Origin: Opitutaceae bacterium
GTDB lineage: Bacteria > Verrucomicrobiota > Verrucomicrobiia > Opitutales > Opitutaceae
Length of the DNA stretch: 8,123 nt
Direction: 5' to 3'
NCBI GenBank assembly: GCA_031254955.1
Contig: JAIRTK010000569.1
Span: 1 to 8,123, forward strand
Below are positions 1 through 7,600 of this stretch, one piece after another (position 1 is the first letter of the stretch; the number at the start of each line of letters is the position of its first letter). The translations under genes and the position numbers were made by a program. The notes beneath the pieces were generated by a model. It saw only the letters and a list, made by a program, of their open reading frames with translations, did no database searches and had not been told where the DNA came from.

Positions 1-1073
1 TTCATGAATTTTTGCCTGTGCTTTCCGTTGTCCCCGTAGAGGCCGTAGTGCACCAGCGCCGACGCCAGCATGGTTTCCTCATAGGTGAATCCCTCCGCCT
101 TGCCCAGCAGCGGCAGGAGCTGGGGCAGCGTAATCTGCGGGACGGCGGAGGAGCGGAGGCTGGTGGTCTCCGGCGACTGGCCCCAGCCTCTCCCCTCGAT
201 GAATGCCTGCGCGTTGCGGCTTATATCCGAACCGATGCGCGACGGCGCGGCGAAGGCAGGCCGGGCAAAGGTGATCCTCGTCCGGCTGACCTCGGTGGCC
301 GCGATCAGGCGTCGCATCCCGATGATAAACCACAGGGGCGGGCGGCGGGAGAATGCGTAGAGGGTCAGCGTCATCTGCTCCTCATTCACGGCGGCGGCGA
401 GCCTTTCCTCGGAGGGTCGCATGAAGCCGGCGAGCGGGGCGCCGGCGCTCACCCATGCGACCACGCAGTCGCCGCGCATGGCGGCGTCCACGAAGCCGGC
501 GGGCAGCGGAGCAGAATCGTCGCCCGCCTCCACGCCGCCCGCCGGGTCGCCCGCCCGGTCGATAAAGGGCGTGGAGTTGATTTCGAGCCACTGGAGACCG
601 GTGGCGATCCCCTCCGTGCTCATGATGTTGGGGCGGTGGGCGGTGCCCAAGGGGTCGCCCACCCACTCGCTGCCGCTGATCCCGGCCCATCTTCTCTCGC
701 CGGCGGAGTGCCCGCGGTCGAGGATCACCACGGCGGGCTGGCGCGGCTGCGTCTGCACCAGCATCGGCCACAGGAGCGTCCCGGCGAACTGGCGCAACTG
801 GAGTTCGTTTATAAAAAGCCGTGTGTTTTGCTCCGAAAGATTTGAGAGCACATAATAGCCGGGGGCGACGAGGGCGTTTTCCCCGCGTTCCAGCACGAGC
901 GCGGGCACGGTCACGCGCAGCCAGTTCTCCGGGCGCGGCAGGATGCGGTTGGCGCGCACTTCATACGGGGGCATTTCGACGACAATGCCTGTCTCCGGCG
1001 CATCCCCTGCTTCCGGAGCCGCCTGCAAGGCGCTCCCGAAAACAATCCCCAAAGCGGAAATCCATCGCCTCAT
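1..1073 (-). CDS. Secreted protein of unknown function, 3' end cut by window edge
   Basis: Reading the minus strand from the ATG at 1073-1071 gives 357 codons with no stop, running off the left edge, so the C-terminus is missing. The protein opens MRRWISALGIVFGSALQAAP, a short Sec signal peptide (basic n-region, hydrophobic residues 5-16, likely cleavage after LQA). Residues 30-43 (VVEMPPYEVRANRI) follow. Residues 72-118 (GYYVLSNLSEQNTRLFINEL onward to AVVILD) look like an alpha/beta unit. This recalls the start of peptidase-MA-like or DUF1570-type secreted proteins and of uncharacterised Opitutaceae proteins, but no HExxH zinc motif occurs in the visible part. Residues 336-354 (LASALVHYGLYGDNGKHRQ) are a helical segment near the edge. 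There is no strong Shine-Dalgarno site; the stretch before ATG is A-rich. It lies 795 bases beyond the autotransporter stop, across many hairpins, so it probably has its own promoter. The reading frame is certain; the function is not known. It is likely periplasmic or surface-exposed. Confidence 0.85.
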   Translation of the reverse strand, partial: MRRWISALGIVFGSALQAAPEAGDAPETGIVVEMPPYEVRANRILPRPENWLRVTVPALVLERGENALVAPGYYVLSNLSEQNTRLFINELQLRQFAGTLLWPMLVQTQPRQPAVVILDRGHSAGERRWAGISGSEWVGDPLGTAHRPNIMSTEGIATGLQWLEINSTPFIDRAGDPAGGVEAGDDSAPLPAGFVDAAMRGDCVVAWVSAGAPLAGFMRPSEERLAAAVNEEQMTLTLYAFSRRPPLWFIIGMRRLIAATEVSRTRITFARPAFAAPSRIGSDISRNAQAFIEGRGWGQSPETTSLRSSAVPQITLPQLLPLLGKAEGFTYEETMLASALVHYGLYGDNGKHRQKFM

Positions 1074-1097
1074 GATTTTGTTTGTTCTTATTTAACA

Positions 1098-1170
1098 GAA
1101 GGGAACGAAGGGAAACAGAGAATGCATTTTATATTATGGTCTTTCTGAATTCCTTCGTTTCCTTTCGTTC
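1098..1170. repeat. Palindrome 1 of the intergenic cluster
   Basis: GAAGGGAAC (1098-1106) is followed directly by GAAGGGAAAC (1107-1116), a 9/10-base tandem repeat. The same unit returns in reverse complement at 1148-1170. The arms 1104-1116 (AACGAAGGGAAAC) and 1157-1169 (GTTTCCTTTCGTT) pair at 12 of 13 positions around a 40-base spacer. On the minus strand this lies directly upstream of the left gene, so it would fall in that gene's leader or promoter region. It resembles the dispersed repeats built from GAA/CAAAG/CACAG runs that are common in intergenic DNA of several phyla. Confidence 0.7.
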
Positions 1171-1189
1171 AAAATAAAAGTTTATTTTA

Positions 1190-1260
1190 ACTCTCACAAA
1201 GGCACGAAGGCGCAAAGGGCGGAAATGAAACTTGTGATTGCTTTGCGCCTTTGCGAGAGT
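1190..1260. repeat. Palindrome 2 of the intergenic cluster
   Basis: The arms 1190-1203 (ACTCTCACAAAGGC) and 1247-1260 (GCCTTTGCGAGAGT) pair at 13 of 14 positions. After an eight-base bulge (1204-1211), 1212-1217 (GCAAAG) pairs with 1241-1246 (CTTTGC). Alternatively, GGCGCAAAG at 1209-1217 forms a perfect 9-bp stem with CTTTGCGCC at 1241-1249. The bulge looks like a small duplication of an AAGGC unit. A short A/T palindrome, AAAATAAA-AG-TTTATTTT (1171-1188), precedes it. The 'cacaaaggc...gcgcaaag' wording is typical of a widely seen intergenic repeat class. Confidence 0.75.
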
Positions 1261-1279
1261 CAAATGATTTGTTTTTATT

Positions 1280-1336
1280 GCCCAAGGAACACACGGGAAA
1301 GGATTTTTAAGTATTATTTCTGTGTGTTCCGCGGGC
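1280..1336. repeat. Palindrome 3 of the intergenic cluster
   Basis: GGAACACAC (1286-1294) is the exact reverse complement of GTGTGTTCC (1322-1330). Outside it, GCCC (1280-1283) pairs with GGGC (1333-1336) across a 2x2 internal loop, giving 13 pairs around a 27-base AT-rich loop. It sits about 20 bases from palindrome 2 and has a similar size. This supports a serial arrangement of units rather than three chance hairpins. Confidence 0.7.
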
Positions 1337-1405
1337 TGTCTTAATGGTTGATTTGTTTTATACAGGATTCTTTGATTGAAAAGACGAATATCCATGCCGC
1401 GGAAA

Positions 1406-1433
1406 GAGCGCGGGAGCAGCCGCTCCCGCGCTC
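1406..1433 (-). terminator. Perfect 12-bp GC hairpin, possible terminator or REP-like unit
   Basis: GAGCGCGGGAGC (1406-1417), a four-base loop (1418-1421) and GCTCCCGCGCTC (1422-1433) form a perfect 12-bp stem. Read on the minus strand, the direction of all three genes, the stem is followed by TTTCC, a short T-run. It could end read-through from the autotransporter before the left gene, although it lies about 435 bases past that stop. The 12-mer AAAGAGCGCGGG at its left edge (1403-1414) recurs at the terminator at 7970-7995, so a dispersed repeat is the alternative reading. Confidence 0.5.
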
Positions 1434-1704
1434 ACCTCTACTATGACCGCATGAACAACAGTCCCATGCAGCAAATTGACACCGCTCGCGACCAGCCATG
1501 ACTTTTTGATTGGCTGATGATTTTGAGGGGCGCGTTTTTTCGATCATGTTTCCGTCGAGGCGTTTTGGAAAACCTTCAAAAACAATTTTCTCATACAGGG
1601 ACTCGGAGAAAACAATACATTCATGTTTATAGGCAGGCAAGGCATTGCATGTTTTCAGGAAGCTTCGTTTTTGTTGTATTCCAATCCGCATTCAAATGGA
1701 CCCT

Positions 1705-1811
1705 ATCCAAGGCAGGGCGAAGCCTCCGGATGAGCCGCGATAGACCAACGGCTCACCGGGATGGTTTGCCCGGCCTTGGATTCGCGGCTCGACGGGACGC
1801 CTCGTCCTGTC
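1705..1811. repeat. Complex structured palindromic element with competing stems
   Basis: The outer stem 1705-1721 with 1765-1781 pairs 16 of 17 positions, including one G-T pair. Inside it, CCGG (1726-1729) pairs with CCGG (1756-1759), and TGAGCC (1731-1736) with GGCTCA (1750-1755), leaving a 13-base loop. GAGCCGCGA (1732-1740) is also the exact reverse complement of TCGCGGCTC (1782-1790), a pairing that excludes the inner stem. A separate 9-bp hairpin follows: 1791-1799 with 1803-1811, three-base loop, one G-T pair. The element begins about 58 bases after the autotransporter stop on the transcribed strand. It could be a 3'-end transcript structure, a structured RNA or a mobile palindromic repeat. 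I know of no named family that it fits. Confidence 0.65.
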
Positions 1812-1868
1812 TTTAGCCGGCTGCACTTCAGGTCCCCTTGAATGCATGTTGGAATAAAATGCCTTTTA

Positions 1869-4544
1869 TTAGAACGCGTAGCTCACGCTGGCGCGGATGC
1901 CCATGCTTTCGTCGCAGGCGCCGTTGTATTGGGCGGTGTAGTGCGCGCCCCAGCGCCATGCCTTGGAGAGCTGCCATTCGACACCGGCATCGACCCTCAT
2001 GCCGTTGCCCTCGATGCCGGGCACCTTGAGCGTGTATGAGCGGCCAAGCAACTCCGCTTGGATGTCGCGCGCGCCGGTCTCGAACTCGCGCACGTAGGCC
2101 ATGTGCAGGTAGGGACGGATGAGGCCGCGCGAGGACTCGAAGGCGCGGGAGAGCCGCACGCCGAGGCGCGCTTGCAGCGAGGTCTCGCTTTGCGATCCCA
2201 CGACGAAGGGGCTGTCCCAGCCGGTCTCGGTAAAGCCGTCGGCCTTCCAGTTCAGCCACTGGAGGCCAAGCACGGGCGACACGTCCACCCAAGGGTGTTT
2301 ATAGGTGTAGGCGGCGGACAGCGCCACGCCCAAGCGGGAGCCGTCGGTGTCGGACTTGGCGAGGGTGCCGAGGGTGGAGCGGATCATGGATATGTCACGG
2401 CTGGCGTCATAACTGTCGGTGCCGTAGAAGGCGGCGGCGTTAAACTGCCACGGGCCGAGATTATGGCGGCCGTAGAGGCCGAAGGTGAGGCCTTTGCCTT
2501 TGCCGCTGCCGCCGTTGAGGTCGTAGTCATAGTCGGTGGTTTCATACGCGAGCCAGCCGCCGGCGACGGTGTTTTCGGTGAGCGCATAATCCGCGCCGGC
2601 AAGCACGGTGCTGGTGGCGTAGTTGGAGTAGGGTGCGTAGGCGTCGGCCTGGCGCGAGGATTCCTGCCACCAGCCTTGCAGGTAGGTCTGCACGGATCCC
2701 TTGGCGCGTCCATAGCCGGCATCTTGCATAAGGCGGTCCTCGACGGATTGCACCATCGAGTTGGTGCGGAGCACGGCGGAGGGGAACCATGATTGGTGGA
2801 CGACGGGGGTGAGCTGGTCCATGGCCTGCTTGACATAGACGGCGGAAGGCAGGGCGTCGAACATCGTGTAAAGCCTGTCCGCAATGACTTTGTCCGCGCC
2901 GCCGCCGGAGGCCCCGTGGACGGTGTCGATGATGGTGGCGACGGTCCCGTAGTTGTTCACCATGGTGGGGTGCTCGGCGAAGGTTTCGTAGCCGACGACG
3001 GCGATGTCGAGATAGTTGGAGCCGAGCACATAGGAGCCTTCCTGCCTGATCCTTTGCGGGAGGGAAATGGCGGCGGGCTGGAATTCGCCCGTGATGCCGC
3101 CGCCGTTCACTTCGACCACGCGGAAGGTCTGGGTGCCGGACATGATGGGGACGGAGTTGGTCGTCCAGGCGGCGGCGAGCTTGGCTAGCTCGCCGATCAC
3201 TATGTCGCCGTTTACAATGATTTTGTCGGCGGTGTTATAGTCCACCAAGTCGATACTGAGCGTGCCATTGGTGATGGTGAGGGTGCCCGTGATGGTGAGG
3301 GTGCCGGCGGCGGTCCTGTCGCCGCCGGTGATGTTCGAGGCGTTTTCGAGGGTCACGTTGCCATGGATGTTGCCTTTGCCGCCGACCCAAGCGCCGCTGG
3401 CATAGGCCAAGATGGGGCCGCGGTGGTAGCCGTCCACGACATAGCCGCCGTTGGCGCCGCGGAGGCGCATGTTGCCGGGGTGGATCACCGTTCCGGTGGT
3501 GGTGACGCGGGTGATGCCTGTGCCCCATTTTTCCGATTGCAGGGCGGTCGCGACATTGGTGGCGGAGATGTGGAGCATGGCATCGGTGATGTCTTCGGGC
3601 AGTTCGTAGCCGTCGCCATTGGAGAAACGGGCCCGCCACTCCACTTCCGCGGACTCCCAGTCGTCCTGGATAAGGAGGCCCTCCCATTTTTCCTCCGTGC
3701 CGGCACCGACGCCTTGGCTGAGGGTGCCGCGGTGGAAGCCGAGGTAAACCGCGGCATCCTGGCCGATGTTAAAGCCGCCGACGAGCGCGGTGCCCGCCAA
3801 GCTGAGGGAGCCGGGGTCGGCGGCGGTGCCGGTGGCGATGGTGAAGTAGTCGTCCATCGTGCGGAAATCGAGCACGGAGGTGCCGGTCATGTTGAGGAAG
3901 GCGTAGGTGAGGCCGGAGGTGCTCTTCGCCGGGAGCGGGGTCCTTCTGGTGCCATCGGTGCCGAGGGTCAGGATCGGCGTGTTGCCGCTGTTTGCGTTGT
4001 AGCCCTCATAAGCATCCGGGGAGAACGTGATGCGGGTGTTGTTCCCCATGTTAATGGTGAAATTATGCCGGTAGGCACTGTTGCCCGTGCTGGTGCCGTC
4101 GCCATTGTTATCAGCATTAGTGGCGCCGCCCTCGGAGAACGGGTGCGTGCCGCGCCCGGTGATGTTGAGGGTGAGCGTGCCGGAGTCGGCGCTTGTGAGG
4201 TTGAGCGTGTAGGTGTAGTTCGAGCCGGCGCGGATGGAATAGAGGTCCACCTGCTGGTCGCTCGCGCCGGTGATCGCCATGTTGATTGTCTTGTTGGCAG
4301 GCAACGGCATCAGGCGGATGTCGCTGCTGCCGGTGGGAGTGCCGCCGTCCCAGTTTCCGGCATTAAAATAGTCGCTGTTGCTTGCGCCCGTCCAGCTGGA
4401 CGTGCCGGTGAGCACGGCCTGCGTGTCCTTGGGCAGGCCGTCAGGTCTGCCGTATGTGGATTGGGCCGTGGAAACGGCGGCGGTCATGACCGCCGCGAGT
4501 GCCGCGAGGGTGAGGCGGATGATGTTTTTGACGTTGAAGTTCAT
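1869..4544 (-). CDS. Type V autotransporter with beta-rich passenger
   Basis: This 891-residue protein begins MNFNVKNIIRLTLAALAAVM, a clear Sec signal peptide with likely cleavage after STA (residue 27). The passenger covers about 28-515. It starts with SSWTGASNSDYFNAGNWDGG (49-68), the W...GNW opening common in autotransporter passengers. It is rich in Gly, Thr, Asn and Ser and contains beta-helix-like repeats such as TLTITGTLTITNGTLSIDL (415-433). Residues about 520-605 (VIADRLYTMFDALPSAVYVK onward) form the helical linker that threads the pore. Residues about 617-891 match an autotransporter beta-domain, with alternating aromatic strands, RPYLHMAYVREF and a C-terminal SYAF for BAM-dependent insertion. 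The only Cys is in the barrel (YNGACDES). I see no protease triad or lipase GDSL motif, so adhesion or surface display is more likely than enzymatic activity. The start is set by a strong Shine-Dalgarno site. It lies 57 bases after the receptor gene, probably in one operon. The substrate or ligand is unknown. Confidence 0.92.
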   Translation of the reverse strand: MNFNVKNIIRLTLAALAAVMTAAVSTAQSTYGRPDGLPKDTQAVLTGTSSWTGASNSDYFNAGNWDGGTPTGSSDIRLMPLPANKTINMAITGASDQQVDLYSIRAGSNYTYTLNLTSADSGTLTLNITGRGTHPFSEGGATNADNNGDGTSTGNSAYRHNFTINMGNNTRITFSPDAYEGYNANSGNTPILTLGTDGTRRTPLPAKSTSGLTYAFLNMTGTSVLDFRTMDDYFTIATGTAADPGSLSLAGTALVGGFNIGQDAAVYLGFHRGTLSQGVGAGTEEKWEGLLIQDDWESAEVEWRARFSNGDGYELPEDITDAMLHISATNVATALQSEKWGTGITRVTTTGTVIHPGNMRLRGANGGYVVDGYHRGPILAYASGAWVGGKGNIHGNVTLENASNITGGDRTAAGTLTITGTLTITNGTLSIDLVDYNTADKIIVNGDIVIGELAKLAAAWTTNSVPIMSGTQTFRVVEVNGGGITGEFQPAAISLPQRIRQEGSYVLGSNYLDIAVVGYETFAEHPTMVNNYGTVATIIDTVHGASGGGADKVIADRLYTMFDALPSAVYVKQAMDQLTPVVHQSWFPSAVLRTNSMVQSVEDRLMQDAGYGRAKGSVQTYLQGWWQESSRQADAYAPYSNYATSTVLAGADYALTENTVAGGWLAYETTDYDYDLNGGSGKGKGLTFGLYGRHNLGPWQFNAAAFYGTDSYDASRDISMIRSTLGTLAKSDTDGSRLGVALSAAYTYKHPWVDVSPVLGLQWLNWKADGFTETGWDSPFVVGSQSETSLQARLGVRLSRAFESSRGLIRPYLHMAYVREFETGARDIQAELLGRSYTLKVPGIEGNGMRVDAGVEWQLSKAWRWGAHYTAQYNGACDESMGIRASVSYAF
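3271..3305 (-). repeat. Tandem 18-bp repeat inside the autotransporter gene
   Basis: The 17-base string GTGATGGTGAGGGTGCC occurs at 3271-3287 and again at 3289-3305, a period of 18 bases or six residues. In the protein it encodes TLTITG then TLTITN (residues 415-426), one short beta strand per unit. This fits slippage-type growth of a beta-helix rung. Similar T/G/N-rich strands elsewhere in the passenger are more diverged. Confidence 0.8.
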
Positions 4545-4554
4545 AATGTTAAAT

Positions 4555-4560
4555 CTCCTT
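4555..4560 (-). promoter_or_regulatory. Strong Shine-Dalgarno site of the autotransporter
   Basis: On the minus strand AAGGAG lies ten bases before the ATG at 4544-4542. It falls in the 57-base gap after the receptor stop codon and fixes the start just ahead of the signal peptide. No terminator-like hairpin lies in this gap. The other two genes lack an equally good site. Confidence 0.85.
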
Positions 4561-4601
4561 GATGACTTGTCTGATTGTTGTCGTGAGATTTGAGACGCGG
4601 G

Positions 4602-7600
4602 TTAGAAATCGGCGCGAACGCCAACATTGATCACCATGCCGGAGACATAGTAGCCGGCGGTGCGGTCGAAGATGGTGCGCTCGTCGGGCACGTCGTTAAA
4701 GTTGCGCCAGTCGAAGTAGGCCTGCCAGTGGCGGCTGAGCTTGTAGTTCATGCTGAAGTCGAGGCGGATGTTCTCGGCGTAGCGGGTCTCGGACAGGTTG
4801 GTGGTATCCACGGAGCGCGCGTAATCGTCCGTCCACATGGCCGTGACCGACGCGCCGAATCTGCTGCCGTTGTAGGAGAGGGAGGCGGTGCCGAAGCGTC
4901 GCTTGATGTCGTTGAGCGGGACATCCTTCCATTCAGGAGGGAGGTTGTTAAATTCCTCGGCAGCCGCATCGTCCACGGCGGTGGCGGCGGAAGCGCGCCA
5001 AGGATACTTGGCCTTCGGATCGCAAATGGAAATGGAAGCGTAGAACTCGACACGGTCGAGCCAGCTCGCGATGAAACCGAGGCGCTGCTGGTAGCTGAGT
5101 TCGACGCCGTAATTGCGCCCGTCGCCAGCGTTGTTGTTCTGGCTCACCTTCCAGAGTTCCGTCACCTCCTCGCCCTCCTCGGTGGTGAAGGTGTAAGGCT
5201 CGTAGTGATCGGTGTTCATGATGTAGTTTTTGTAGGGCTGGTAGAAGCCGGTGATCGTGGCGGAGCCGAATTTGTTGAAATAATACTCCAGGCGCGCCTG
5301 ATAGAGATTATAGGTCTGGGGGCGCAGATTGGGATTGGGACGACGAATCAGCTTGAAGGCGGGGACGATGTCGTCGTTGCCGATCCAGACCACGTCCTCC
5401 AAGCGCGGGCGCCCGATGCCGGTGGTGAAGGAGGCGCGGGCGATGAGGTTGGGCATGATGTCATACTTGAACTGGAGATTCGGGAATATCTTGTCGTAGT
5501 CGTAGTCGCGCTTTGCCGCCCTGTATTGCAGCTCGGCGAGTTCGTAGGGGCGCTCGATGTCCCAGCGGTAGTAGGGGCTGGTCGGGGTCACGACATCGAA
5601 GTTGCCGCCCACCGCGTAGGGGTCCTCGGCGCTTCTTTCGGCCCTCAAATAGATGTTGCCCCAGCCCGTGAGCCAAGTGGCTTCGTAACGGACGCCGGCG
5701 AGGATGGTGAGATTGGAGACGTTGGCGGTGGCCATGATGTAGCCGGCGAACACGCGCTCCCGCGCCTGCTTGTCACCGCTCTTTTCGCGTCCGAATTCGG
5801 ACTCGGGGAGATACGCGCCCTTGTTGCCGAATTCGACCCTGCGGTCGTAGAACTGCCCGGGGTTGGCGAGGAAATAGTCATACACCGCGTAGGGCGAGAG
5901 CCATTGCGGGACGGCCAGGTCGAAGCCTCTCCATGTGTTTCCGTAAATGGTGTCGGCAAACTGCTGGAGCGTTGGCTCGGCGGCGCTGCCGAAGGCCGAA
6001 TCCTGGGAGTTGCCGGTGAGCCTGATTTCCTTCCAATACCTCTTGGTGTCGCGTTTCTGCTGGTTGAAGCTGGCGCCGGCCTTGATCTTTACGGGGAAGC
6101 TCGTCGTGCCGGCCATGTTGGAGACGGTGAGGGGGAAGGAGACGTTGAACTTGGCCCCCATCTGGTCGTCGCTGCCGTAATTAAAGTCCTGCCAGATGCC
6201 AAGGTTTTTATACTTGGAGATGTCGAGGTAAGTCCACTGGTCACGGGGCAGCACGACGCCGGCGGCGTCGGTCTGGCGGATTTCGCCGCTGGCTTGGCCG
6301 GAGACATCATACACGGACAGGTTGATGCCGTTCTGAAGGTATCTGAGTTCAAAGTTTTCACTGGGATCGCGGTCGGATTTGGACTGCGAGGCGTAGGCGT
6401 CGTAATCAATCTCGAAGCGTCCGAACTTGTGCTGGGCGCCGATGGCGACGTTCCAGAGCTTGATGTCTCCGTTGCTAAGCCCGGAATACGCCCGCGCGGT
6501 CGAGTTCCTGCCGACGATTTGCTCGAAATTGGATGCCGGGCGATCATCCGTCGCGCCGAGATGCGTGCCGGCCTCAGCACGGAAAAGGTGCGAATACTGG
6601 CCGATGCCGAGGTCCTGCGTGTAGGCGGTGCGAAGGAAGACGGAAGTGTTGTCCGAGAGCTTCCAGTCGAGGTTGATGTTGAGGTTGCGACGCTCGGTGG
6701 CTGATCCCCGTTCCGTCCATGTCACATTGCCGATGGTGCCGTCCGATGCCTTTGAGGCGATGCCGTTTTCCTCCGAGGTGAGATTGAAGGAGTAGGGCAC
6801 GTCGTAGTTGTTGTTTTGACGGTATTTCTGGAAGAAGTTGGCAACGATGGAGATGCCGATGGGGCGGACGGAGCCGAACGCCTCGGTGTATTGAAGCATG
6901 AAGCCGGGCTTGATCTTGCGGTCGGACGTGCGATTGCCGCCGGGAGTCTTTTTGATATCAAGCGCGGCGGTGTTGAGGCTGAGATTGCCGTCGAGGCGGA
7001 CGCGGCGTCCTTTCTGGGCAAAGGCGTTCTTGGTCTTGAAATTGACCGAGCCGCCCATGCTGTTCGCCGACTGGTCGGGCGTGGGGGCAAAATTCACCTC
7101 AATGACGTCGATGTTTTGCACCGCGAAGGAGGAGAGATCGAGGGCGCGGCTGGTGCCGCCACCGCCGGAGGCGATGGGATTACCGTCCAGCGTGATGCTC
7201 GCCATCTGCGGATCCATGCCGCGGATGCGAATCCGGGTGGGATCCTCGCCGTTGCTGTAGTCGATGGCGACGCCGGGGAGTTTTTTCATCAGCTCGCCGA
7301 CGTTGCCGTCCACCATGTTGCCGAAGGCGTCGGCGGCGACGACGTTCTTCATGGTGCTGGCGAAGCGCTGGTCTTGCAGGGCCTTGGCCGCGCCCTCGCG
7401 CTCACCGGAGACGGTGAACGCTTCCAGTATATAGACATTGGAGGTCAGGCTGAAATCCGCCGTGGCGGTTTCACCGGAGGCGACCGTCACGCCGGTCGCC
7501 CCGGCGTCCAAGTCGGTGTATTGGGCGCGCACGGTGTAGGCGCCGGGGGCGAGGTTGGACAGGCGGTAGGCGCCGAGGTCGTCGGTGAGCGCCCGGAGGT

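Larger units (their letters stand above)
1074..1868. other. Long non-coding gap rich in inverted repeats
   Basis: No convincing gene lies in these 795 bases. Roughly 1074-1400 and 1500-1700 are AT-rich compared with the flanking genes. The gap holds three palindromes in series (1098-1170, 1190-1260, 1280-1336), a perfect GC hairpin (1406-1433) and a structured GC-rich element (1705-1811). Next to the autotransporter stop is a weak A/T hairpin, 1853-1870: AATAAAA, four-base loop, TTTTATT. The stretch 1434-1700 shows only a short inverted repeat, CAGCCA/TGGCTG, near 1493-1515. The minus-strand open frames here (for example 1341-1691) have a composition unlike the real genes and run straight through the hairpins. 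The promoter of the left gene must lie in this gap, but I could not find a -35/-10 pair with good spacing. A TATAAA-like sequence occurs near 1127-1136 on the minus strand. Confidence 0.75.

Noticed and set aside
12..845. A 277-codon open frame on the plus strand opposite the left gene
   Set aside because: It is very rich in Arg, Gly and Ala with no fold signature. The minus-strand frame has a signal peptide and balanced composition.
1190..1336. Possible CRISPR array
   Set aside because: The units are inverted and not identical direct repeats, they differ from each other, and no cas gene is nearby.
1341..1691. A 116-codon minus-strand open frame in the intergenic gap
   Set aside because: It is read straight through the perfect hairpin at 1406-1433, has a Cys/Ser/Lys-rich composition unlike the neighbours, and has no clear Shine-Dalgarno site.
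1853..1870. A/T hairpin overlapping the autotransporter stop as an intrinsic terminator
   Set aside because: The seven-bp stem has only A-T pairs and is too weak to be called a terminator by itself.
3363..4562. A 399-codon open frame on the plus strand opposite the autotransporter
   Set aside because: Its low-complexity Ala/Gly/Val/Asp composition mirrors the passenger's repeats, and it has no ribosome-binding site or family features.
4590..6704. A 704-codon open frame on the plus strand opposite the receptor gene
   Set aside because: It lies wholly antisense to a clear receptor, is dominated by Val, Gly, Ala, Glu and Asp, and has no recognisable domain. Long antisense frames are expected opposite GC-rich genes.
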